Positions 55,541 through 64,000 of a stretch of 64,000 bases of DNA are shown here, piece after piece. This stretch comes from Sporobolomyces roseus (taxonomy: Eukaryota; Basidiomycota; Microbotryomycetes; Sporidiobolales; Sporidiobolaceae), in contig JADILM010000001.1 of assembly GCA_016617785.1 (NCBI GenBank), positions 3,162,001 to 3,226,000 of the forward strand. Direction: 5' to 3'. Both the position numbers and the translations under genes were made by a program. The stretch's first letter is position 1. Each line of letters begins with the position of its first letter. The notes under the pieces are model-generated. The model was given only the letters and a program-made list of their open reading frames with translations. It did no database searches and had not been told where the DNA came from.

Positions 55541-58051
55541 TCAATCTTCCTCGACGTCAGTTCTAGCTAAACGGATCCGTAGCGGCATTCTCGTGCCGAG
55601 GTGAACTTCCCCTTTGACGAAAGGTCGAGTGATGACTTGTGTTCCTCGTTCGATCTCGGTTCGAGCACTTCGAGGTGCGAACTCGAACGTGTCGATGAGG
55701 ACAGAGAGTATACTATCAAGTAAGAGAAGAGAAAGCGATGTGTCAGCTCGACGCAAAAGGGAATTGAGTACGAGGAAAATCGACGTACGCTTTGATCTCA
55801 AGCACTCTACGAAACATGATGGAGCAAACTATCAGCCTCAATCTCGGCGAGAGGAAGGAGCTTGTACTCACGCAAATTTGTAACCAGGACAAGATCTCGG
55901 ACCAGCCAAGAAAGTCATCAAACCCGAATAAACTCCCATCTTGCTCTCAATCTTCTTCTCCTCGTCCAACCATCTCTCCGGTCTGAACTCGTTTGCATCT
56001 TGACCAAACACGTCCTTGTTTCGGTTGACGGCATAGACTCCGAGCCATATTGTCTGACCTTTCTTGATCGGGATATGAGAGAGGGTTTTCGAAGGGTCTG
56101 TTGCGGAGGGAATGGGAGTCGATGTAGGTATCAGGTCGTCTTTGACGGCTACTCGAGGAGTCGCAGTAAGCGCGGGTTCGAGTCGAAGAGTCTCTCGCTG
56201 AGCGAAGGTAGGAATGTATCAGTGTTTGGTCAAAGTGCGAAAGAAAGAGTCGATGAGAGTTCACAACAACAGCATCGAGGTATTCGAGCGAGAGCAACTC
56301 TTCGTGATCTAGTTCCTCACGGCCGTCGTCAATCACCTTCATTCGCGCCGTCCTGATCTCGTTCCGTAATCGTTCTTGTCTCGTTGGATCGGTGGAAAGA
56401 GCCAAAAGAACCCAAGCGACAGTTCCGGCGATAGTGTCATGACCGGCGAAGAGGAAGCTCTGTGGGTTGTATAACCTTCCTTCAGTCCATGAAGTCCGAC
56501 TGAGCGAGGTAAGCGACTCACGTTGAGCTGTCCTCGAAGTTCTTCGGAAGTCATGGAGAATTTCGAATCTGGACCTTCGGCAGCGACTGGCAGTAAACCG
56601 AAGATCAATGATCAGTCTCTTTAGATCGTGAACTGTCGAGAGGGAGAAACCTGGACGCACTGAGCAACGAAATGAGATCCTTCTTTCCCTTGAGACTTGT
56701 AACTCCATCTCGCTTCACCGCTTCCCTCTTTGCAGTAATGATCTTCCTACTCTCATGTTCCATATCCTCACAAGCTTTCAAGATGGCTTGTAAGCGAGGA
56801 TCTGGAAGATGCTTCAACCAGCTCATAGATGGGAGGGAGTGAAGAAAAGTTCCGATGATTTGATGAATCTAGGTCGTCTCGGGCAGGGTTCGTCAGCAGA
56901 TTAACGAAGAAGCCAGTGGAAGAAGATCAGGAGCTCACAAGCATGACTTGAGGAGGAAGCTTGGTCGTTGAAACTCGAGGTGCGAAAAGAGTCGTGAATG
57001 CTGATGCGAGAACGTCCTCGTTTCGATCCAGACTTTTGAAGTCGTATCCGAAACCAGCTGGAGAGGGGAGACGACTCAGTTCAGTGACCTAGATCACGAG
57101 AGGGCAGGCGAAACGAGGCTCACTTTTCCCAATCGCATCCAAAGTCAATCGAGTGACCCAATCTGCTACTTCGATCACCACCTCTCCCTCTTCCTTCGTA
57201 GTCATGAATTCATCGAGATCTCTTTGATAGTGCCAAGCTGACGTGTCGATCTCTTCTTGTTCGATCCGCTTCGTCCAGATATCTCGAAGCTGTTTCCTCC
57301 AATCTCGATTAACGAGATGCCATGGAACATCGAGAGGAGAAAGAGGAGACTCGCCTGATAGGAGAGCTCGTAGAATGTGGGAAGCATAGCTTTGACGTTG
57401 CCGTAAGAGAAAGCGGGAGTGAGCATGCGACGTTGGTGAAGATGATCTTCGCCTGTTTTCGAAAAGAGTCAGCCTGTCTGAATCGTCGAGATTCGAGTGA
57501 GCTCACCTTCTGCAAAGATCAATCCCTTCCCGAGATGAGTCAACAAATCCCCTCGAAGCTCTGCAGGTTTCTCGTAGCAGGCGTAAGGATCGTTCGTGAG
57601 AAGATAAGTCATCGCCGTCGGGTCAGAAAGGAGAAGTAGATCTTGCTGTTCCACCAAGTCGATATGAACGTCAGTGTGTGTTCTCTGCAACCAACCAGAG
57701 CTCATAGTTTCTACTGACGCCGAGTAAACCTCGATATCGAACTGCTCCTCCAAACTTTTCCGTCCACTCCGTATGCGCTTGTCCAGGTTCCTTCATCGCG
57801 AACTCTTCCATGTTTCCCCACAGTCGATGAGCCGATTTTGGACCTGGTACATGGCGAAGGGGCGAGAGGAGAGGTCGGAGGAAGATGCGATAAGCCCAGA
57901 GGAGGAGGAAGTAGAGGGTAAAGAGAGTTGTAATGAGACTGCGGGAGAAACGCGGGTGGAGTGAGGATAAGGTAGATAGCTAATAGAGTAAGAGAGCTTA
58001 CAAGGCAGTCAAGAATGGGTGTGCGAAGGTCCAACTAAACGAATCCATCAT
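55541..58051 (-). CDS. Cytochrome P450 monooxygenase
   Basis: Begins at 58051/58048 (tandem ATGs) with an N-terminal anchor (SFSWTFAHPFLTAL then LITTLFTLYFLLLWAYRIFL) and the Pro-rich hinge LRHVPGP. Motifs in order: helix C WRKQLRDIW-type segment; helix I FLFAGHDTIAGTVAW (A/G-G-x-D/E-T); helix K RETLR (about 56200); PERW in RPERWLDEE; haem loop FLAGPRSCPGYKFA (about 55912-55870) with the cysteine ligand. The last exon ends RTDVEED at 55541. More than ten short introns, several splitting motifs. A normal full-length ER-bound P450; class and substrate are not evident and there is no biosynthetic cluster around it. Confidence 0.92.
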
Positions 58052-58715
58052 CTTGAGGAGAAGACACGAGCAGCGATAAAGGAGCGAAAGCGAGTGATAG
58101 AGCCGCCATAATGTTCAGACTAGGGTGCATAGTATCAGACAAAGAGGGTTCGAAAGACAAGCTGAAACGTGAAGCAACAAGGGTCAGGGGAAAGTGATTT
58201 CTTCATGAAGAACAAAGGGAAACTCACTTGCGGGGAATGTCAATCCTTTTCATTGGATATGCGACAAGCTAACGGGACACTAGGGAGCTTCCCGAGCAAA
58301 GTTGGAGCAAGGGATGGTCGAGGAAGATGAAAGAGAAGAAGCGAGAACGCAGGAGAGATGGCACTCAGCGAGGTGATCGCGCCTGAGTTCGAAGGGCAGG
58401 CTACGGCGAGAGCAGATAGAGACGATGGAAAGAGCGTGAGAAGAGGGTAGGAAAGCTCGAGAATTCGAGAAAATCTCGCACTTCGCATGAAGATTCAGTT
58501 TCTCGCCGACCAGTCTCAAGCGGCAGAATGTAGTAGATGCAAGTTCAGAAGATGTGTATGGAGATTGCTAAGAGCAGAAGAGACTCGGAAGAGGAAAGGG
58601 ATTAGGAAATGAGAATCTATAATACGATTGACGAGGGGAAAGGAGGGAAACCATGAGAAGAGGGAGAAAAAAGGGGGTATAGAAAAGTGTCCGTTGTAAT
58701 GTGTAATCTGAAGTT
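58052..58715 (-). other. Upstream region of the P450 gene, 664 bp
   Basis: Between the P450 start and the 3' end of the SKT5-like gene. A minus-strand ORF at 58488-58240 (82 codons, ATG start, hydrophobic) has no recognisable domain and could be leader or chance. Purine-rich elsewhere. Confidence 0.5.
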
Positions 58716-61700
58716 CTACATGATTGTGCAATCTTTATCTTCCGCACCACCCTTTGCCTTTCTCAAAACTCTTTCCCTTTCCGCCTGTTTCGCTCCCGCA
58801 TCACCCGGTACGTCTTGGGGCGTGGTCGCTCCGTTCACTTGTTGTCGTAGAGGCATCCTCACTTGATTCGGTTGTAGAGGAGAGTAGTTCCTTTGCTGCT
58901 GTTGTTGCTGGATCCCGCCATCTCGAGGGTATCGAGGAGTTCCTCCTACCGTCGCAGATTGAGCTCCGTTTGCGTAAGGAAGAGGGTTGAAGTCGTTCTG
59001 TGATGGCTGTTGTCGAAGCTGCTGCTGGTATTGTTGACGAGCGTCGAAAGGAGTAGGTTGAGAATTCGAACGTTGACGAGTGAAACCAGGTCGTCCAGGA
59101 TCAGATTCTCTTCCTTTTCCTTTCACGTCTTTCGATACTGGTCGAGGGGTTCGTCCGACGGATTCACTTCGAGGTTGTTCACTGCGAGGCTGAGGAGGGA
59201 GAGGCTGTTTGTTCTTCGTGATGAGTTTGTTCGATAGTGAGCGAGGGTTGGTGGGAGCGGACGGGGAAGGTGTTCGGTTGTTGTTGTTGAGGGCGTTGGA
59301 AGAAGAGGTGTGACGTAAAGGAGCAACTTGAGCGGGAATCGGTTGACCAGCGTTTCGAAGTCGATCGAGAGCTCGCTTGTCGCCGTGACTGGCAGCTTTT
59401 CGGAACCATTCGAGAGCTTCTCTAGCGTCTTGATATGTACCGATACCAGACTGTGCGAACGAATGGACGGAACATCAGCCATTGAGGAGAAGGAGATGAA
59501 CGACCGACGAAACGCACCTCAGTGAAATACCCACAAGCGTATTCAGCTTTCGGGAAACCCATCTCTGCCGACTTCTTCGCCCACAAGTAAGCTTCCGTAT
59601 CTGATTGAGGGAGGATGCCTGGTGATCCGACGAGATACCAAGCGGTAAGAGCGAAACAAGCTGCAGGATGATTTTGCTGAGCGGCGATATCTGCGAACGA
59701 AAGCCTCATTTCAGCAACTTCTCGGTAGGAGAGGACTGAAGCAAGGAAATGCTCACTGTAGTAATGAATGCTGAGAGCGGCATCTTGAGGGCATCCCATT
59801 CTTCCGTACTCGTAACATTCCCCGAGTTTGTAAGCCGATGGAGCGTACTGAAGCTCGGCAGCGCGCGCCAACAGCTCTGCAGCGTACTCCTCATCCTGCA
59901 ATGCTGAGCGAGCATCAGTGTCGGCCATCGTGAAGGGAACTACCTAAAAATGATGAGGGACTGACCTGGAAAATGACATTATCGATTCCCTTCTCGTGCA
60001 AGATCGACAACTCGTGCAAACTTTGAGGTTGTGGAGGATCGACCTGATCTGCCAACTCTGCCGCACGCTTCAACCATTGAACTCCATCTTTCGGTCGTTT
60101 CGTCAAACCCAACTCTCCATTGATTTCTGCCAGACCGAGGCGATGCATCGAACCGGGATGAGAGAGAACAGCAGCGCGTCTATGAGAGAGGTGTCCGATC
60201 AGTCAGATCCGTTTTGAATGAGAAGGCAAGCTGGAACATACCGATAGAGTGAGACTGCTCTGTTTTGATCCTTTCGACAGCCCCATCCATGTTCCAAACA
60301 TTGAGCGGCACGGAAAGAAGCGTCGGCGTGACCATGTTTCCCAGCAAGCATGAAGAGCGGGAAAGCTTTATCGTAATCTCGTTTACCCTGTTTCGATTCG
60401 AGCATTTGATTAATTCCCCTCCGCAAAATGAATCGAAGATGTGAGAGAACTTACCTTGATAGTCCCGACACCTTGAGTATAACAATCTGCGAGGAAGTAT
60501 TGACTCTTGACGTGCCCCCTCTGCGCGAGTTTGTTCAAGAGGGTAATACTCTCCGTGACGAGAGCTTTCTGTTTCCTCTTCGATTCTTGCTGAACTTCCG
60601 TCAACCTCACTTCATCCGCTCCGTTTCCATTCCCATTCTCCGCCGCGGCCATCTTCTCAATCGCTGCAGCTTGTTCCATCTCAGTAACTACCTCCATCAC
60701 GAAAGCACAGAATTCGAATTGAACATTGACATCGTTTGTCTTTTTCGCATTCTGTCGATAAAGTTCGAGCGTCTTGTCGTGAGAGAGGAGGGAAGCCATG
60801 TTTCCAGGTTGAAGGTGAGATTGATCCATGAGAGGAGTGTTGTGATTGAGAATGTTTGAAGTTGAACCCGAGATTCCGTAGAGGGATGCTGCTCGACTCG
60901 CTGCGTAAGGTGCTTGAGAGTATCGAGGACGATTGGGGAGTTCATGAGAAGAGTAGGAGCCAGAACCGGAGGAATTGTGGGTTTGTGGCCGAGTGCGGTC
61001 AACACCAGAGGAAGATTGGGAAGAAAGAGTTTGTCGAGCAGGGGAGGAATCGTTTCGACTCGGGGTAGAATCGCCGGTGGCAGGACGGGAAGATTGTTGG
61101 GGAGTGTGAGAGTCGAGACCGTAGAAGGACGAACGTCGTTGCTGTACTTCTGAAGGATGATTCGAGGTCGAAGTCGAAGCTGTTGGGACGATTTGACGAG
61201 CTGAGCGACCTTGAGCCGAAACCTCTCCCGGTGCCTGTCCATCGTAAAGAGCTTCTATATCCTCTCCCTGTCCTCCTTCTCGACCATTCAACCCGTTTCC
61301 TTCTACTCCAGCCGAGGTAGTTTGCCAAGAAGGAGAAGTAGCTCCCTCTGCCTGCCATTCTCCACTGGGTCTAGCTGGATCATACTCCGTAGTTGCATCT
61401 GCTCCAAAGAAGCTTGAAGGTCGTACTTGAGGTTCCTCTGATCGATTTGCAGGTTTAGGTCGAGGTCTGTCAAGTACACTCGAACTGATCGAGTTTGTTG
61501 AAACTTTACGTCTCCTCTCTGAAGGGAGGGGGGCATCTTGTTCATGATCGCGTAGAGGTGCAGTAGTGGTAGAGAAGAATTCGCCAGCTTGGGGTTGTTG
61601 AGAGGAAGAGGAGGAGGGATTGATCGATGATGAGAGGGAGGGAGGGAAGCCTTGTAAAGCCGAGTCTACGTTTGTAGAGGATACTGGGGGATAGTCGGGA

Positions 61701-61729
61701 TAAGGTAGGGGCTGCATCGCGCTCGCCAT
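58716..61729 (-). CDS. SKT5: Chitin synthase activator SKT5/CHS4-like, Sel1 repeats and CAAX box
   Basis: Activates and localises chitin synthase III (Chs3) at bud neck and septum in yeast. Start taken at 61729 (MASAMQPLPYP). The first 320 residues are Ser/Pro/Gln-rich and disordered. A run of Sel1-type repeats follows, split by introns: ITLLNKLAQRGHVKSQYFLADCYTQGVGT, FPLFMLAGKHGHADASFRAAQCLEHGWG, LGECYEYGRMGCPQDAALSIHYY, KSAEMGFPKAEYACGYFTESG, EWFRKAASHGDKRA. A Gln-rich tail ends in CTIM, a CAAX prenylation signal as in yeast Skt5, implying lipid anchoring. An open in-frame stretch upstream to 61933 contains an ATG and would add 68 residues; it lacks the low-complexity style of the rest and is probably leader. 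Confidence 0.88.
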
Positions 61730-62120
61730 AGTGAGGCGAGGTGAGACGGAGGAAGCGAAAACAGAGGTTCGTTTGATAATCAATAAAGTTCGGGGTTCGT
61801 TTTTATGACAAAAGCATTCGTCGAGAGTCGCTGTCAGTCGAAATCGTCCCGAGAAACAGAATACGAAACTCTGTTCCCGCGCAGGCGAAAAAGGTGATTC
61901 GGTTTTTCTACCTCTCAGATCGCAGAAAGCCACTTCGCAACATGCTTTCGTGAATGACCGGACGTTGATCGCAGACAGCAGTCTGACACCAGCCTTTCGT
62001 CGATGCTGACGTTCCCGACCGACATTCCGTCACGTAGCCTCTCCCTTTACAACGAACCAAACGATCTTTGAATGCCATATTTCCGATTCGAGCTCCATCA
62101 GCACTTGATGTAAGCCCCAT
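61730..62120 (-). other. Upstream region of the SKT5-like gene, 391 bp
   Basis: Promoter/leader of the SKT5-like gene and 3' flank of the next minus-strand gene. Contains the alternative in-frame ATG at 61933 noted there. Confidence 0.5.
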
Positions 62121-63033
62121 CTACCTTCTATCTCCCTCCCAAAGTATCTTTTCCTCCTCCTGCACTTCGACATTTTTGACTCTCGGTAAATTCCCATCCA
62201 ACTTTGTTCCCAATTCTTCGCAAACCATTTCGATACCACTTTGCACAGCTTCCACTTCCTCCCTTGTCCATCCTCTTCGCAGGGCTCCTCTCAAGTGCCA
62301 ATGAATCTCTCTAGGAGTCGATTGCGGGATGAGACAGGATAGAGTGAGGAGGGAGAGCAGGCGAGGGTGCGATGCGAAGGGATCTGGAGAAGGGGATGAT
62401 GGTGAGGAGGATGGGAAGGGAGTCAAGAAGGTTCCATAGGTGACGTGCTCCGAGAAGAAGCCTACTCATGATGGCAGAGTCAGCTGAGGTAGAGGAAAGC
62501 TACTTCGTTGCGAAGGAGTCTGAAAACTCACGAACATCCTCCAAACCTCCTTCTCTGAATTTCTTGAAGATCTCTTCGATGTTCCCTTGATAAACCGTTC
62601 CCAAACCTTCTCTCCCCGCTTTACTTCTCTCCTCAAACGTCGATTCGTTCCCCTCCAATCCTCGTCGAACGAAACTTTTACTCTTGTTTGCCTCTTCGAT
62701 CAATTCCTCCAATTCCAATAAAGTTTCTATCGCTTTCGGTACACCAATCAAAATTGAACTCTTGACCAGACTCTCTTTCATCAATCTTGAAACCCATCGA
62801 CGAGGGTGCAAACTTTCGTCCTCATTCGGGTCGAAAGGTTCTGGTGGGACTGGTGATGGAGTTGGAGGTAGATTCTTGTATGCTATTGAGAGACAGGAGG
62901 GAAGGAATTCTGACCCCTTCCCGAGAGTTGTTGAGACGAGAAGGGGAAGAAGGTAGCGGGATTGAGGAAGTGTGGATGGAAGGGACTGGCTCAGGCGTGT
63001 GAGAAGAGCTGGAATAGCTGGAGGGGAGATCAT
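62121..63033 (-). CDS. Carboxymuconolactone decarboxylase/AhpD-like protein
   Basis: Two exons, 63033-62532 and 62461-62121, 280 residues. The alpha-helical segment REIHWHLRGALRRGWTREEVEAVQSGIEMVCEELG resembles the second half of the CMD/AhpD fold, and FSEHVTYGTFL precedes it. The paired CxxC cysteines of redox-active AhpD proteins are not seen, so a peroxidase role is unlikely. The first exon carries an LPP/EPFDPNED loop and an IGVPKAIETLLELEELIEE helix typical of fungal members of this group (mitochondrial or peroxisomal in some annotations). Function unknown. Divergent from the mitochondrial carrier gene. Confidence 0.6.
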
Positions 63034-63621
63034 CTTTATCGGGGGGGCAATGAAGCAGAGGAAGGGAGAAAGCCTCGAACGAAGGGGAGTTTGAACCGGG
63101 AGCGAATTTTGTCGATAGTCGTTGATACAGGGCTTGGTCAATCTCGCTTGAACTTGGTGATGATGGTATCGAGTTTGATCAGATGAAGGCTACGTCGACG
63201 GACAACGGCGAATCATCAGGGGAATAATCAAAAGAGGAGCAGAGGACAAGACGGGAACGAACATGATTGAAATCGACGAATAACTTTATTTCCCGTTCTT
63301 CTTGAACTGACAACTATATCAAGTCGTCTACGCGGTGGCACGTAGAGAGCTTCAAGCTTGACAGTGAATTGGCCAGTTCCGTAAGCGGTGGTCGACTGAA
63401 ATGAACAATCTGTCGAGGCAACCTGAACCTGACGAAGAGGGAACTGATTGAGATGAGTTGATTGAAGTGGCCAAGGAGTAGCTGGACTGTTCTGTAGCTC
63501 CAAACGAGTTTATCGGTTTGCCTTGAGTGATTAGTGAACGGGAGGTGGAGAAGAGCCGGCAAGAGGAATCCTTTCCCTTCCTCCCCCTCACTCGAATCTG
63601 CCAGTAGCTCGGATAGTGAAT
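63034..63621. other. Divergent promoter region, 588 bp
   Basis: Between the CMD-like gene and the mitochondrial carrier gene. Open frames on the minus strand (63228-63636) show no domain. A run of nine G/C-rich bases near 63041 and otherwise nothing. Confidence 0.5.
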
Positions 63622-64000
63622 ATGTCGACCAGTCAATCAGCTCCAGTGGCTCAACCGATCAACTTGACTGCATTCCGTGAGTTGCTTCCCCCCCTCTTTA
63701 CCTCATCAGACAACTCACTGAATCTCTTCATCTAAACAGAGGGTACACTTCTCTTGAGCTCCGAATAGTATGAGAAAGCGCACTGATAAATAGCAAGCTT
63801 TGTTCAGGGTTCATCTCGGGAGCTATTGCAGCATGTACCGCCGTAACAAGTTAAACTCCCCCTCCTTCTCCCCTTCCCTCTACAGTTCGATCTCTTGTGC
63901 TGACGTACTCGACCATTGCAACAGTCACGAACCCAATGGAAGTCGCGAAGACCCGATTACAGTTAGATGGAGAATTACAAGGTCGAACTCATCTCCCTCC
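63622..64000 (+). CDS. Mitochondrial carrier family protein, 3' truncated by window
   Basis: Exons 63622-63676, 63808-63849 and 63925 onward, running off the right edge. The frame reads MSTSQSAPVAQPINLTAF, then [35 protein letters not shown]. This is the first transmembrane helix and signature P-x-(D/E)-x-x-(K/R) of SLC25 carriers (PMEVAK), with the following R-x-Q contact. TNP-x-E-x-x-K-x-R-x-Q-L-x-GEL most resembles the oxaloacetate/sulfate carrier OAC1 group, where this proline motif has glutamate, but only about 45 residues are visible. The first intron (131 nt) is longer than others here; a micro-exon inside it was tested and gives a stop. Confidence 0.75.

Noticed and set aside
58240..58488. 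82-codon minus-strand ORF with hydrophobic start upstream of the P450 gene
   Set aside because: No convincing signal-peptide-plus-mature-protein logic, and the P450 already has its own membrane anchor. Could be leader or chance.
63677..63807. Possible micro-exon inside the first intron of the mitochondrial carrier gene
   Set aside because: Using the acceptor before 63741 and the GTATGA donor near 63769 makes a TAG at the join.

Overview
The window is nuclear DNA of a fungus, most likely a basidiomycete yeast. The genes are closely packed, cut by many introns of about 50-120 bases (GT..AG), and encode recognisable fungal proteins such as SKT5/CHS4, ICE2, GET1, a GCN4/CPC1-type bZIP and GCN2. 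A placement in Pucciniomycotina (Microbotryomycetes-like) is an impression from style only. No prokaryotic, viral, transposon, tRNA or CRISPR feature was seen.

Layout. 1-9566: the 3' part of a very large gene for a disordered, His/Ala/Glu-helical, E/K/R-helix and RS-tailed protein. It contains a 918-bp tandem genomic repeat (three exons, 203 residues per unit); the middle of the array (5746-8084) is so deletion-ridden that it looks like unpolished sequence. 9.7-12.2 kb: GET1 and TFIIB (SUA7), divergent with a very short shared promoter. 12.8-19.7 kb: a MYND zinc-finger protein, a secreted YHR202W-like metallophosphoesterase and an F-box/LRR-like protein. 20-21.9 kb: a GCN4/CPC1-like bZIP factor with two upstream ORFs and a probable 5'UTR intron. 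21.9-23.7 kb: gene-free. 23.7-28.7 kb: VPS28, ICE2 and RNase H2 catalytic subunit. 29.0-35.5 kb: the complete eIF2-alpha kinase GCN2. 36-46 kb: a second F-box-like protein, an SV2-like MFS transporter, a large RRM-like protein and a DMT-family transporter. 46-52 kb: a secreted histidine acid phosphatase and an AVT3-like vacuolar amino-acid transporter. 52-64 kb: a third F-box/LRR-like protein, a nuclear zinc-finger protein, a cytochrome P450, SKT5/CHS4 (chitin synthase activator with CAAX box), a carboxymuconolactone-decarboxylase-like protein and the start of a mitochondrial carrier.

Functional links. GCN2 and the bZIP gene are the two ends of general amino-acid control: GCN2 senses uncharged tRNA and phosphorylates eIF2, and a uORF-bearing GCN4-type mRNA is its classic target. 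They lie about 7 kb apart. GET1, VPS28 and ICE2 are ER/endosome trafficking proteins. Most other genes look like ordinary housekeeping or lineage-specific genes without operon-like logic. Exon coordinates in the entries come from reading splice sites and checking phase by hand; where I could check the sum, coding length is a multiple of three.
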